A stretch of 64,000 bases of DNA, from contig NZ_JAFBDY010000020.1 of NCBI RefSeq assembly GCF_016908465.1, positions 1 through 64,000 on the forward strand, read 5' to 3'. Each line of letters opens with the position of its first letter. Within the stretch, counting starts at the first letter, position 1. The notes under the pieces are model-generated. The model had not been told where the DNA came from. It made no database searches and worked only from the letters and a program-made list of their open reading frames with translations. The position numbers and the translations under genes are program-made. This stretch comes from Lysinibacillus composti. Its GTDB lineage: Bacteria; Bacillota; Bacilli; Bacillales_A; Planococcaceae. Shown here piece after piece: positions 1 through 8,872 of the stretch.

Positions 1-93
1 CACACCCGTTCCCATACCGAACACGGAAGTTAAGCTCTTTAGCGCCGATGGTAGTTGGGGGCTTCCCCCTGTGAGAGTAGGACGTCGCTACGC
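1..93 (+). rRNA. rrf: 5S ribosomal RNA, 3' part (5' end outside window)
   Basis: The first 93 bases carry the conserved 5S body: CCGAACACGGAAGTTAAGC near the start and the GAGAGTAGGACG segment near the end. About 20-25 bases of the 5' end lie outside the window. It closes an rRNA operon that is otherwise upstream, and an intrinsic terminator follows directly. Exact 3' end uncertain by 1-3 nt. Confidence 0.95.
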
Positions 94-125
94 AAAAAGT
101 CTAAGCAAAGGCTTAGACTTTTTTT
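94..125 (+). terminator. Intrinsic terminator of the rRNA operon
   Basis: A perfect stem AAGTCTAAGC / GCTTAGACTT (97-106 with 111-120), loop AAAG, is followed by a run of T. It sits immediately after the 5S gene and separates it from the tRNA-like gene. Confidence 0.9.
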
Positions 126-191
126 ATTGATAAATAAACCAATTGAAAGTTAGATTTGATAATTAACTATGATATATTGATGTATTTATGA

Positions 192-267
192 GATCCCGTG
201 GTGTAGCGGGTAACATGCCTGCCAGTCACGTAGGAGATCTCCAGTTCGATCTCGGTCGGGACCGCCA
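192..267 (+). tRNA. tRNA-Asp(GTC)-like gene, probably a decayed copy
   Basis: The 76 nt fold as a tRNA with encoded CCA (265-267) and anticodon GTC (225-227), closest to Bacillales tRNA-Asp. Several changes argue against function. Position 33 is A (224) instead of the near-universal U. The acceptor stem has an A-C mismatch at pair 2-71. The T stem has mismatches at pairs 49-65 (T-T) and 52-62 (A-C) plus a G-T at 53-61. The D arm and anticodon stem still pair. It has its own downstream terminator, so it may still be transcribed. It is either a pseudogene left from an rRNA-tRNA cluster or an unusual tRNA variant. Confidence 0.7.
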
Positions 268-283
268 TATAAAATGAATTTGT

Positions 284-326
284 AGCTATTCAAAAGTGAT
301 AATTCACTTATTGAATAGCTTTTTTG
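284..326 (+). terminator. Intrinsic terminator after tRNA-like gene
   Basis: Stem AGCTATTCAA (284-293) / TTGAATAGCT (311-320), with an inner AGTGA/TCACT extension, then six T. The sequence between here and 461 shows no gene. Confidence 0.85.
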
Positions 327-461
327 TTATTATTTGATTACTAGAATCATATGATATTCACTTTATTCATCTAAAATTTGCATCATTAAAGTCAAGGCAC
401 ATGATTTACTGTTTACATAAATATAGTAATAACAAGTGACTTTGACTTGAGGTGAATAGGA

Positions 462-815
462 ATGAGACAACGTTATCGCAGAGGTATATTGGTCCTTATT
501 TTTATTGTCATTATGAATCTTATATTATTGCTTTTCAACTATATAACTGAAGTGAATGGGATGTATGATATAGAAGAATCAAATAATTTTAGATGGCAAA
601 AATTTATGAATGAAGACGAATTTAATCAACTTGAACAAGGAATGTCTTATAAAGAAGTAGTTGAAGTGGCAAAAGGCAGGGGAGAACCTATCAGTGAAGG
701 TGTTTATGTTTGGAACGATGAATGGGTTATGACTATGGCTTATGAGATTCATTTTGATGACGAAAAGCTGTTAGATAAAAAGATTATTGAAAAAAGAGGT
801 TACTCGACACGATAA
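462..815 (+). CDS. Hypothetical membrane-anchored protein (117 aa)
   Basis: ATG start with GAGGTG at 449-454, spacing 7. Residues 1-6 are basic (RQRYRR) and residues 8-28 form one strongly hydrophobic segment, so this is probably an N-terminally anchored protein with an outer-face domain. The stretch around residues 58-80 (LEQGMSYKEVVEVAKGRGEP) resembles the opening helix and loop of SmpA/BamE-like or related small beta domains, but the match is weak. No function is assigned. It stands alone between terminators. Confidence 0.75.
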   Translation: MRQRYRRGILVLIFIVIMNLILLLFNYITEVNGMYDIEESNNFRWQKFMNEDEFNQLEQGMSYKEVVEVAKGRGEPISEGVYVWNDEWVMTMAYEIHFDDEKLLDKKIIEKRGYSTR

Positions 816-828
816 ATGTCTAAAAATA

Positions 829-893
829 ATAAAGGGCATCTCAAAAACTAGTAAAGCAAAAGAATAACATAAAATAGGTGCCCTTTATTTTAA
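829..893 (+). terminator. Terminator-like hairpin after the small membrane protein
   Basis: Stem ATAAAGGGCATCT / AGGTGCCCTTTAT (one G-T pair) closes a loop of about 34 nt and is followed by T-rich sequence. The large loop makes it less certain than the other terminators here. Confidence 0.6.
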
Positions 894-972
894 AAATAAG
901 GCTATACATTTTGAACATTTGCTACTGATTAGGTAAACTTAAGATAATGTGATGATGAGAGGATAATTATTC

Positions 973-1425
973 ATGGAATTCGAAAAAATTGTTACATCTC
1001 TTGAGGATACGCAAGACTTGGCTTATAAATTGGCCGAGTTATTAGAAGTACAAGATACAATAACATTAGAAGGGGATTTAGGAGCTGGTAAGACCACGTT
1101 TACTCAGGCTTTGGCCAAGGGACTGGGGATTAATAGAACAGTGAATAGTCCAACCTTTACAATTATGAAACAGTACACAGGTAGGGTAACGCTAAATCAT
1201 CTTGATGTTTACCGACTTTCGGATGGTAATGAAGATCTTGGATGGGAAGAAATCTTTTATGGTGATGCCGTAACAGTAGTTGAGTGGGCACACTTAATAG
1301 AGGAAGATTTACCAGATGAAAGACTCGCAATTGAAATATATCGAATTGATGATCATCAAAGAAAGTTCATATTAAAACCAATCGGAGAACGTTATGTGCG
1401 ATTGTGTGAGGAGTTATTTAAATGA
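973..1425 (+). CDS. tsaE: tRNA N6-adenosine threonylcarbamoyltransferase complex ATPase TsaE
   Basis: TsaE is the ATPase of the TsaB-TsaD-TsaE complex that makes N6-threonylcarbamoyladenosine at A37 of ANN-decoding tRNAs. The 150 aa length is normal. The P-loop GDLGAGKTTF spans residues 34-43, the conserved SPTFT lies at 59-63, HLDVYR at 76-81 and a VEWA motif near 103. The start has a GAGAGGA ribosome site. It is first in tsaE-tsaB-rimI-tsaD, the same order as B. subtilis ydiB-ydiC-ydiD-ydiE, and its stop overlaps tsaB by 4 nt, so translation is probably coupled. Confidence 0.97.
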   Translation: MEFEKIVTSLEDTQDLAYKLAELLEVQDTITLEGDLGAGKTTFTQALAKGLGINRTVNSPTFTIMKQYTGRVTLNHLDVYRLSDGNEDLGWEEIFYGDAVTVVEWAHLIEEDLPDERLAIEIYRIDDHQRKFILKPIGERYVRLCEELFK

Positions 1426-2126
1426 TTTGGTTAGGAATTGAAACTTCAAATTCACCGCTTTCCATTGCCATTGTCAAAGATGGACAAGTATTAGCGGAAA
1501 TTGTACAAAATAATAAATTAACGCATTCAGTTACAGCGATGCCTACTATTGAAGAGGTATTTAAAAAGGCTAAACTGAATCCATCTGATATAGATGCGAT
1601 TGCAGTTGCTCAAGGACCAGGATCCTATACAGGTATAAGAATTGGTGTTACGATTGCTAAAACATTAGCTTGGACAATGAAAAAGCCGTTAGTAGGTATT
1701 TCAAGTTTAAAAACACTTGCTGCAAATGTAAAAATTTTTAATGGCTTAATCTGCCCTATTTTTGATGCACGTAGACAAAACGTTTATGCGGGTGTTTATA
1801 AAGGGAAGGAACTTGAAACGGTGCTAGAAGACCAACATCTTTCGCTTGAAGATTTATTAATGGAGATTAAAAAACAAGATGAACCAGTTGTTTTTATCGG
1901 CCTAGATGTAGATAAGTTTAAAGAAGACATCATAGCGCAATTAGGAAATCAAGCTAATTTTGCACCATATTCATACCAACTACCAAGAGCTGGAAGTATG
2001 ATTGAACTTGCAGAAAAGGAGCAATTACTTTCAGTTAATGAGGTACACACTTTTGTTCCAAAATACCATCGCATAGCACAAGCAGAAGCAACCTGGATTA
2101 AGGAGCAGAAGAAAGGTCATGAATAG
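1422..2126 (+). CDS. tsaB: tRNA threonylcarbamoyladenosine biosynthesis protein TsaB
   Basis: TsaB is the ASKHA-fold partner that dimerises with TsaD in the t6A complex. It is not itself catalytic. The N-terminus IGIETSNSPLS is the actin-like phosphate-1 strand and AQGPGSYTGIRIG (about residues 64-76) is the family signature. The length of 234 aa is typical. The ATGA overlap with tsaE and the overlap with rimI downstream mark a tightly coupled operon. Confidence 0.96.
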   Translation: MIWLGIETSNSPLSIAIVKDGQVLAEIVQNNKLTHSVTAMPTIEEVFKKAKLNPSDIDAIAVAQGPGSYTGIRIGVTIAKTLAWTMKKPLVGISSLKTLAANVKIFNGLICPIFDARRQNVYAGVYKGKELETVLEDQHLSLEDLLMEIKKQDEPVVFIGLDVDKFKEDIIAQLGNQANFAPYSYQLPRAGSMIELAEKEQLLSVNEVHTFVPKYHRIAQAEATWIKEQKKGHE

Positions 2127-2577
2127 TATGATTCAATATAGAAGAATGACACCAGAAGATGTTGAAGTGGTACATTCAATAGAAGTGGCCACATTTCCAA
2201 CTCCTTGGACTTTAGATTCCTTTCATTATGAGATGAGAGAAAACGAATTTGCTTATTATATAGTTGCAGAAAATGAACAGGGTACAATTGTCGGCTTCTG
2301 TGGGATGTGGTTAGTAATTGATTCTGCACAAATTACAAATGTGGCGGTTATAGAAGAAGTGAGAGGCAAGAGAATTGGAGAAACACTAATGCGAGAAGCT
2401 ATGCGAATAGCACGTGAGCATGATATCGAAATGATGAGTTTAGAAGTACGAGTATCGAATATAGTAGCACAAAATCTATATCGAAAGCTTGGTTTCCAAG
2501 ATGGTGGAATTCGAAAAGGATATTACGTAGATAATCAAGAGGATGCTCTTGTAATGTGGGTGAAATTAAATGAGTGA
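2119..2577 (+). CDS. rimI: Ribosomal protein S18-alanine N-acetyltransferase RimI
   Basis: A single GNAT domain of 152 aa, from the family that acetylates the N-terminal alanine of ribosomal protein S18. Visible motifs are [20 protein letters not shown] (acetyl-CoA loop R-G-K-R-I-G) and [19 protein letters not shown]. The start is ambiguous. ATG at 2119 has AAGGAG about 13 nt upstream, while ATG at 2128 has AAAGG 11 nt upstream and would begin [11 protein letters not shown]. It overlaps both tsaB and tsaD, consistent with one transcript. Confidence 0.93.
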   Translation: MNSMIQYRRMTPEDVEVVHSIEVATFPTPWTLDSFHYEMRENEFAYYIVAENEQGTIVGFCGMWLVIDSAQITNVAVIEEVRGKRIGETLMREAMRIAREHDIEMMSLEVRVSNIVAQNLYRKLGFQDGGIRKGYYVDNQEDALVMWVKLNE

Positions 2578-3586
2578 AAGATTAATATTAGCAATTGAGA
2601 CAAGCTGTGATGAAACAGCAGCCGCAATTATCCGAAATGGATCAGAAATTGTTTCAAATGTTGTCTCGTCTCAAATAGAAAGTCAAAAGCGGTTCGGTGG
2701 TGTGGTGCCTGAAATTGCATCGCGTCATCATGTTGAACAAATTACAATAGTAATTGAGGAAGCATTAGCTAAAGCAAATATGCAACCGTCGGATTTAGAT
2801 GCAGTAGCAGTTACAGAAGGACCTGGATTAGTAGGTGCTTTGTTAATCGGTATTAATGCTGCAAAAGCGTTTGCATTTGCAAATGGGCTACCAATTGTCG
2901 GGGTTCATCATATCGCTGGTCATATTTATGCTAATGCTTTAGTACAAGAAATGCAGTTTCCTTTGTTAGCACTTGTTGTTTCAGGAGGACATACAGAACT
3001 AGTACTGATGAGAGAGCACGGTAGCTTTGAAGTTATTGGGGAAACTCGTGACGATGCAGCGGGGGAAGCGTACGATAAGGTAGCACGTGTATTAAATATG
3101 CCTTATCCTGGAGGGCCACATATTGATCGAATGGCACATGAAGCTACTGCGGCTGTTGAATTCCCTCGTGCATGGTTAGAGGATTCTTATGATTTTAGTT
3201 TTAGTGGATTAAAATCAGCAGTAATTAATTACAAACATAATATGGACCAACGTGGTGAGGAAATTATCCCAGAACAGGTAGCTAAGGGATTCCAAGATAG
3301 TGTAGTTGAAGTATTAACAACCAAAACATTAAGAGCTGCAAAAGAATTTAATGTTAAACAAGTTATTGCAGCAGGTGGCGTGTCCGCAAACAAAGGACTA
3401 AGAACAAGTTTGGAAGAAGTCTTTGAAAAAGAGGGAATTGAATTTACGGTACCACCACTAAAATTTTGTACAGATAATGCCGCAATGATTGGTGCAGCAG
3501 CAACATATATGTATGATGCTGGAGTTCGAGGAAATCTGGCGATGAATGGGTTACCAGGAAAAGAATTAACTAGTTGGTCAAAATAA
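2570..3586 (+). CDS. tsaD: tRNA N6-adenosine threonylcarbamoyltransferase TsaD
   Basis: The catalytic subunit that transfers threonylcarbamoyl from its AMP adduct to A37. The 338 aa sequence has the ASKHA start [11 protein letters not shown] (residues 10-20), metal-binding HIAGH (His114 and His118), the nucleotide loop VVSGGHTEL, and the late [10 protein letters not shown] with the third metal ligand Asp. It overlaps rimI by 8 nt. A terminator at 3679 ends the operon. The intergenic region that follows holds a DnaA-box cluster. Confidence 0.97.
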   Translation: MSERLILAIETSCDETAAAIIRNGSEIVSNVVSSQIESQKRFGGVVPEIASRHHVEQITIVIEEALAKANMQPSDLDAVAVTEGPGLVGALLIGINAAKAFAFANGLPIVGVHHIAGHIYANALVQEMQFPLLALVVSGGHTELVLMREHGSFEVIGETRDDAAGEAYDKVARVLNMPYPGGPHIDRMAHEATAAVEFPRAWLEDSYDFSFSGLKSAVINYKHNMDQRGEEIIPEQVAKGFQDSVVEVLTTKTLRAAKEFNVKQVIAAGGVSANKGLRTSLEEVFEKEGIEFTVPPLKFCTDNAAMIGAAATYMYDAGVRGNLAMNGLPGKELTSWSK

Positions 3587-3678
3587 TAATTTACAATACC
3601 TGTTCAGTATGAGCTTATTCTGCGCAGTCATTTTAACTATCAATTAAATAATAAAATAATTACAGTTCAACCTCTGAA

Positions 3679-3719
3679 AGGGATGTCTAATAATGACTTT
3701 TTATAGACATCTCTTTTTG
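3679..3719 (+). terminator. Intrinsic terminator of the tsaE-tsaD operon
   Basis: An 11-bp stem AGGGATGTCTA / TAGACATCTCT (3679-3689 with 3704-3714, one G-T pair) is followed by a T run. Confidence 0.88.
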
Positions 3720-3819
3720 TTTATTATGTCAAAATAAGGGGAAACTAAATACACTCTTTTTTGTTTTTATCCTTCTAAGTTATTTCGTATTCTTTCTATT
3801 GTTATATTTTTCTGAAAAA

Positions 3820-4031
3820 TTATCCACAGGTTATAGACAATTTGTTGAAAAAGTCAAGGCGAACATTCGTACTTATGCACAACTTGTGGATAACTTGTGT
3901 GTAAGTTGTGATAAAACTATATATTGTGGTTAATTTTTCACAACCTAATGTGGATAAATAATTTTTAAATTGTGGATAAAGTGGATAACTCTGTTGATAT
4001 GTTGATATTACTGAATTTATGATGTGAATAA
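3820..4031. promoter_or_regulatory. DnaA-box cluster in the tsaD-ydiF intergenic region
   Basis: Four perfect 9-mer DnaA boxes are present: TTATCCACA at 3820-3828 on the plus strand, and its complement TGTGGATAA at 3885-3893, 3949-3957 and 3971-3979. One-mismatch boxes lie at 3873-3881 (TTATGCACA), 3925-3933 (TGTGGTTAA), 3980-3988 (AGTGGATAA) and 4023-4031 (TGTGAATAA). dnaA and dnaN are absent and the region lies between two terminators, so this is not oriC. As I recall it, B. subtilis has DnaA-binding clusters outside oriC, including one next to gcp (tsaD), that tune initiation; this looks like the orthologous site. The rest of the 3587-4140 gap shows no gene. Confidence 0.85.
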
Positions 4032-4093
4032 TTTTGTGGAAGAAATTTATCGAATTTTGTCTATTGACCTAGATATATGAAAAAGGCATTATG

Positions 4094-4128
4094 AAAAAAA
4101 TATCATGTACAAAAATGTACATGATATT
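4094..4128 (-). terminator. Intrinsic terminator of ydiF
   Basis: A perfect 13-bp inverted repeat AATATCATGTACA / TGTACATGATATT (4099-4111 with 4116-4128) with a 4-nt loop. On the minus strand it is followed by seven T and lies 12 nt past the ydiF stop. Confidence 0.92.
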
Positions 4129-4140
4129 AGGAAAAAACCA

Positions 4141-6087
4141 CTATTCTAATGTAATACTTTCTAGTTCTTCGTTTAGTTCTAGCCACTGTAGTTCAAGATC
4201 GCCATGTTCGGATTTTAGCGAATCAAGTTCTGTTTGTAGATCTAATACTTTTTCATGATCCTTAAATATATCGGGGTCACAAAGATTTTCTTCAATGACT
4301 TTTATCTGTTCATCTAGTACTGCTGTTTGCTTTTCAATTTCTTCAATTGTACGACGAATTTGTCGTTCACGCTTTTTGGCCTCTTTATCTATTTTTGAAG
4401 TAGATGTTTTTGTCGAAGGTGTTTGTTCGGTCTTATTAACTGTAACAGCCTCCATTTGGGCAAGCTCTTCTAATTCTTGTTTTTTCTCCACATAATAGTC
4501 GTAGTCTCCTAAATATTCAAAGGAACCATTGCCTGAAAGCTCCACAACTTTTGTCGCGATTCGATTAATAAAATATCGATCGTGGGAAACGAATAATAAC
4601 GTACCAGGGTAGTCTATTAGCGCGCTTTCCAACACTTCTTTACTATCTAAATCAAGATGGTTTGTCGGCTCGTCTAGAACAAGTAAATTAGCCTTTTGCA
4701 TCATTAATTTTGCTAGGGCTAGTCTTGCTTTCTCACCACCAGATAGGGCGTTAATTGGTTTTGTAACATCATCACCACTGAATAAAAATTGGCCCAATAC
4801 TGTCCGGATATCTTTTTCATTCATTAACGGCCATTCATCCCATAATTCTTGTAGGACTGATTTATTACCTGTTAATTTAGCTTGTTCTTGATCGTAGTAG
4901 CCAATCTGAACATTCGTTCCATAGCGAATGTCTCCTGAATATAAGGGTAAGTCCTTAATAATTGTTTTTAAGAGAGTAGACTTACCAACACCATTGGGTC
5001 CAACAAGAGCGATTCGATCTTCACGGAATATACGTAAATTAATATTTTTAGATATCGTATGTCCTTCATATCCAATAGTTAATTTATCTACAGAAAGAAC
5101 ATCATTACCGCTTTGACGTTCAATTGTAAAACCAAAACTAGCTGATTTCTCGTCGCCGTCTGGTCTGTCCATCCATTCAGTACGTTCTAGTATTTTGCGG
5201 CGACTTTGAGCCATTTTTGTCGTTGAGGCACGGGCAATATTTTTTTGGATAAAGGTTTCTAGTTTGGCCTTCTCATCTTGTTGACGTTCGAATGTTTTAA
5301 CATCTCGTTCATAATTTTTCGCTTTTACATCTAGGTAATTACTGTAATTACCAACATACTTTGTGACATGTGTTCGTGAAACCTCATAAACAATCGAAAC
5401 AACTTGATCTAAGAAATAACGATCGTGGGATACAATCAAAATTGCTCCTTCATAACCCTTTAAATAATTTTCAAGCCAACTTAACGTTTCAATATCTAAA
5501 TGGTTTGTTGGCTCGTCTAAAATTAGTAAATCAGGTTTACTAAGAAGTAATTTCGCAAGAGCTAGACGTGTTCGTTGTCCGCCAGATAACGAAGTAATAA
5601 GCTTATCGTAATCTTCTGGGTAAAATTGCATTCCATGAAGTACGGATCGTGCATCCGCTTCATATTGATAACCGCCAGCATCTTTAAAATCGTGCTGTAA
5701 TTGGTCATATTCTGACATAATTCGAGAGTAGACATCTTGCTGTTCATAAACACTTGGATCTGCCATTTTTTGTTCAAGATGACGCAAGTTTTTTTCCTTA
5801 GCACGTAATGGTTCAAAAATTGTCATAATTTCGTCCCAAATAGACAAAGTAGATTGCAACCCTGCATGTTGTTCTAAATAACCTACTTTTACGTCTTTTG
5901 GAATGATAATATCACCAGAGTCATACGACATTTGGCCTGCAATTATTTTTAATAAAGTTGATTTGCCAGCGCCATTACGCCCTACTAAAGCTACACGATC
6001 ACGGTGTTGAACCTCTAGTTTTACACCATTAAGTATTTCATCTGTGGCGAATGATTTATATAATTGATTTACTTGTAATACGATCAT
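4141..6087 (-). CDS. ydiF: ABC-F family ATP-binding protein YdiF
   Basis: A soluble tandem-ATPase protein of 648 aa without membrane segments, i.e. the ABC-F class that acts on ribosomes rather than in transport. Walker A motifs are GRNGAGKST (residues 36-44) and GPNGVGKST (363-371). The signatures are LSGGQ (167-171) and a second LSGGEKAR, each followed by DEPTNHLD. Residues 240-300 form the charged inter-domain linker and the last 85 residues a coiled coil. GAGGTG lies 6 nt before the ATG. It is convergent with the tsa operon and divergent from rex, as in B. subtilis. Whether it gives antibiotic protection cannot be judged from sequence. Confidence 0.95.
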   Translation of the reverse strand: MIVLQVNQLYKSFATDEILNGVKLEVQHRDRVALVGRNGAGKSTLLKIIAGQMSYDSGDIIIPKDVKVGYLEQHAGLQSTLSIWDEIMTIFEPLRAKEKNLRHLEQKMADPSVYEQQDVYSRIMSEYDQLQHDFKDAGGYQYEADARSVLHGMQFYPEDYDKLITSLSGGQRTRLALAKLLLSKPDLLILDEPTNHLDIETLSWLENYLKGYEGAILIVSHDRYFLDQVVSIVYEVSRTHVTKYVGNYSNYLDVKAKNYERDVKTFERQQDEKAKLETFIQKNIARASTTKMAQSRRKILERTEWMDRPDGDEKSASFGFTIERQSGNDVLSVDKLTIGYEGHTISKNINLRIFREDRIALVGPNGVGKSTLLKTIIKDLPLYSGDIRYGTNVQIGYYDQEQAKLTGNKSVLQELWDEWPLMNEKDIRTVLGQFLFSGDDVTKPINALSGGEKARLALAKLMMQKANLLVLDEPTNHLDLDSKEVLESALIDYPGTLLFVSHDRYFINRIATKVVELSGNGSFEYLGDYDYYVEKKQELEELAQMEAVTVNKTEQTPSTKTSTSKIDKEAKKRERQIRRTIEEIEKQTAVLDEQIKVIEENLCDPDIFKDHEKVLDLQTELDSLKSEHGDLELQWLELNEELESITLE

Positions 6088-6217
6088 TTTTTACACCTCA
6101 ATTTCTTACTTTAAGTGTAATGGATGAGGAATTGTCACGCAATGTGGATGCTTTACTTATTTCTACATGTTTAGTAAGATAAAAAACGATTTCCATTAGA
6201 TAATAGGGGGATATTGT

Positions 6218-6853
6218 GTGAAACCAGAAATAAAAATTCCACAAGCTACGGCTAAACGTTTACCTCTTTACTATCGCTTTTTACAAAACTTCGCAAATGA
6301 AGGAAAAAAACGAGTATCTTCACAAGAGTTAAGTGAGGCAATGAAAATTGATTCAGCCACAATCCGACGCGATTTTTCGTATTTCGGAGCGCTTGGAAAA
6401 AAGGGATACGGATATGATGTAAATTATTTACTAGAGTTCTTTAGAAGAACACTAAATCAGGATGAAGCAACGAATGTAGCATTAATAGGTGTAGGTAACT
6501 TGGGGAATGCTTTATTAAAGTATAACTTTCATAAGAATCAAAATACAAAAATTGTTGTAGCATTTGATACAAAGGCCCCGGATGAAGGGACAACTATTAA
6601 TGACATTCCCGTTTTTCGCCCTGAACGACTAGAGGAGAAATTTAAAGAGTATCAAGCTGAACTTGCAATACTTACAGTTTCTGCTAGGTCAGCACAGGAT
6701 GTAACAGATCGCCTTGTGGCCATGGGAGCCAAAGGAATATTAAACTTCACGCCTGTACGCCTCTCTGTACCCGATTCTATGAAGCTGATGAATATTGATT
6801 TATCTTTAGAATTACAAGCGTTAATTTATTTAATTCGAAACAATCAAGAGTGA
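6218..6853 (+). CDS. rex: Redox-sensing transcriptional repressor Rex
   Basis: Rex senses the NADH/NAD+ ratio and represses fermentation and anaerobic respiration genes. The 211 aa show an N-terminal winged helix (about 1-75, including [21 protein letters not shown]) and a Rossmann domain with [10 protein letters not shown]. The start is GTG, with GGGGG at 6206-6210 and spacing 7. The C-terminal helix ([10 protein letters not shown]) is the domain-swapped dimer helix. I found no convincing Rex operator next to the gene. Confidence 0.96.
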   Translation: MKPEIKIPQATAKRLPLYYRFLQNFANEGKKRVSSQELSEAMKIDSATIRRDFSYFGALGKKGYGYDVNYLLEFFRRTLNQDEATNVALIGVGNLGNALLKYNFHKNQNTKIVVAFDTKAPDEGTTINDIPVFRPERLEEKFKEYQAELAILTVSARSAQDVTDRLVAMGAKGILNFTPVRLSVPDSMKLMNIDLSLELQALIYLIRNNQE

Positions 6854-6932
6854 CATAAACTATTCACATAATCTATTAGCAAAAAAAGACAAGATGCGTT
6901 ATTATGTACATATAATAGAGGAGGTGGCTATC

Positions 6933-7151
6933 ATGGTTGTGCATTTGAATGCAATTGGACCAGTGAGCCTAGTTATTATCGGGATTGTCGCGTTACTAAT
7001 TTTTGGACCAAAGAAATTGCCTGAGCTTGGACGAGCTTTTGGGTCAACGCTTCGTGAATTCAAAAATGGTACTAAGGGGTTAATCGATGATGAAGATAGC
7101 AAGAAAAAAAACATCATTGATCAAAAAGATGTAGATCAAGAAAACAAGTAA
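6933..7151 (+). CDS. tatA: Sec-independent protein translocase subunit TatA/E
   Basis: The pore-forming subunit of the twin-arginine translocase, 72 aa. One hydrophobic helix (about residues 9-22) runs into the hinge FGPKKLPELGR and then an amphipathic helix (RAFGSTLREFKNGTKGL), ending in a charged tail. I place the start at the ATG after GAGGAGGTGG (6918-6927) because it gives the usual TatA N-terminus. An in-frame ATG at 6894 would add 13 unlikely residues. It is paired with tatC 19 nt downstream, like B. subtilis tatAY-tatCY. Confidence 0.95.
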   Translation: MVVHLNAIGPVSLVIIGIVALLIFGPKKLPELGRAFGSTLREFKNGTKGLIDDEDSKKKNIIDQKDVDQENK

Positions 7152-7170
7152 GTTAAGGATGTCTATTAAT

Positions 7171-8004
7171 ATGAATCCAAAAGAACTAACTGTTATTGAA
7201 CATATAGAAGAACTAAGAAAACGTTTATTTATATGTGCGATTTTCTTTGTTTTAGCATTAATTGGGAGCTTTTATGTAGCTAAACCAATTATTAAATATA
7301 TCCAGCATAGAGGAGAAGCAGAGCAATTAACATTAAATGCTTTTAATGTAGGAGATCCTCTTACTGTTTATCTAGAAGTAACTTTTATTGTGGCGTTGGT
7401 CATTACATCGCCAATTATTTTATATCAATTATGGGCTTTTATTACCCCTGGTTTACATGAGACTGAACGTAACGCAACTCTGAAATATATTCCATACTCA
7501 TTTTTATTATTTATTGCTGGTTTAACGTTTGCGTACTTTATTTTATTTCCGAATATTATGAATTTTATGATGGATTTATCAAATGACTTAGCAATCCAGC
7601 AAACAATAGGTATTAATGAATATTTCTCTTTTTTATTTAAATTGGTCGTACCTTTTGGAGTAATTTTTCAATTACCTGTTGTGATGTTATTTTTAGCGCG
7701 ACTAGGTATTTTAAACCCTGTACTGATGGTGAAATTTAGGAAATACTCGTACTTTGTTTTATTTGTTCTAGCCGTATTCCTAGCACCGCCAGATTTAATC
7801 TCAAATATCCTAATAGCAGTACCGTTATTCATTTTGTATGAAATAAGTATTATCATTGCTCGTGTTGGGTATAAAAAGTATTTACAGGCTGAGGAATTGC
7901 GTTTACAAGAAGAAAGGGAAGCAACTCAAAAACAGCAAGTTGAAGAATTGCTTGCCGAACAACGCCGTCAAATTGAAGAAATGAAAAATCAATCTACAAA
8001 TTAA
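7171..8004 (+). CDS. tatC: Twin-arginine translocase subunit TatC
   Basis: A polytopic receptor for twin-arginine signal peptides with six predicted membrane helices. The N-terminal VIEHIEELRKRLF motif (residues 6-18 from the start used here) and the FITPGLHETERN loop are family hallmarks. After the last helix comes a long charged, Gln/Glu-rich tail of about 45 residues that is probably a cytoplasmic coiled coil. I use the ATG at 7171 because AAGGA (7155-7159) is spaced for it; the in-frame ATG at 7159 would overlap that ribosome site. Confidence 0.93.
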   Translation: MNPKELTVIEHIEELRKRLFICAIFFVLALIGSFYVAKPIIKYIQHRGEAEQLTLNAFNVGDPLTVYLEVTFIVALVITSPIILYQLWAFITPGLHETERNATLKYIPYSFLLFIAGLTFAYFILFPNIMNFMMDLSNDLAIQQTIGINEYFSFLFKLVVPFGVIFQLPVVMLFLARLGILNPVLMVKFRKYSYFVLFVLAVFLAPPDLISNILIAVPLFILYEISIIIARVGYKKYLQAEELRLQEEREATQKQQVEELLAEQRRQIEEMKNQSTN

Positions 8005-8046
8005 AATCCTATTTTTCGGGACAAGCTCGAGAAATAGGATTTTTTG
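8003..8046 (+). terminator. Intrinsic terminator after tatC
   Basis: Stem AAAATCCTATTTTTCG / CGAGAAATAGGATTTT followed by T6, overlapping the tatC stop codon. Confidence 0.88.
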
Positions 8047-8134
8047 CGTAATTTAATAAACTTACTGTTTGAAACATACTCAGAATTCGAGAGTTGATTC
8101 GGTGCAATTTGGCTGTATTCAAGAAGAAAACTTC

Positions 8135-8872
8135 TTATTTTGGCGCCGAGTCTAGAAATTGCTGAATCTTATCTGCATTAAGCTGAATTAAGGTAACATA
8201 ACCATTTAACAGCATATGTGCAATGATAGAAGTGAGTAAGCGTCTAGTTTTGTAATATAGAAAGGCGAAAACAAAACCACTAATTGTATAGAGAATAATG
8301 TGTGAAAAATCTAAATGGATGACAGCAAATACAATTGCACTAATAACACCTGCTACCCAAAAGTTTTGAGTTTGAACGAGTGAGCCAAAAACAACACGTC
8401 TGAAAACAAGTTCTTCAAGCACTGGGCCGAACAATACTGAAGCTAAAATCATAATGGGTGCCAGCTCTGTCACTTTCATAATTGCTTCTGTATTTTCTGA
8501 ACCATAATCAATTCCAATCGCTTGTTCTATCATCGCTCCAATCGACTGACCTAATAGAACAAGGAAAAATCCAATAATTCCCCAACCAATGGAAACACCT
8601 AATGATGCTTTTTCTCCACTAAATACTTTCCAAAAACTTTTATTTTTACTAATTAAAATTAAACTTGCTATAAAGGCAATAGCAGCAGAGATTGCTGACC
8701 ACCAACCTGCCAAAATTAGTTCAGCCTCCATCCCATCCGCTTCAATTAAGCCTAAACAAAATTGTTTAATAGATGGAATGATAAATAAGAAACCAGATAG
8801 TTGGAAAGCAATATAAATTAAAAGTATGTAGAAAGCGGTTTTTTGTGTTTGTAGATTTCTTGAATTATTCAA
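8135..8872 (-). CDS. ydiL: CPBP family intramembrane metalloprotease (YdiL-like)
   Basis: A 245 aa protein with about seven or eight hydrophobic segments and the CPBP/Abi core: EELVFRRVVFG (the EExxxR motif) followed by AVIHLDFSHIIL, where Glu and His are the expected metal and catalytic residues. The family includes CAAX-processing enzymes and bacterial membrane proteases, and the substrate here is unknown. The start is TTG with AAGGA 9 nt upstream. Its place between tatC and groES on the opposite strand matches B. subtilis ydiL. Confidence 0.88.
   Translation of the reverse strand: MNNSRNLQTQKTAFYILLIYIAFQLSGFLFIIPSIKQFCLGLIEADGMEAELILAGWWSAISAAIAFIASLILISKNKSFWKVFSGEKASLGVSIGWGIIGFFLVLLGQSIGAMIEQAIGIDYGSENTEAIMKVTELAPIMILASVLFGPVLEELVFRRVVFGSLVQTQNFWVAGVISAIVFAVIHLDFSHIILYTISGFVFAFLYYKTRRLLTSIIAHMLLNGYVTLIQLNADKIQQFLDSAPK

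Noticed and set aside
3820-4031. DnaA boxes read as the chromosomal origin oriC
   Set aside because: dnaA, dnaN and other oriC neighbours are absent and flanking genes match a B. subtilis region well away from the origin; a DnaA-box cluster outside oriC explains it better.
4295-4495. Open frame of 66 codons on the plus strand inside ydiF
   Set aside because: Antisense shadow of a strongly conserved gene; no ribosome site and no family.
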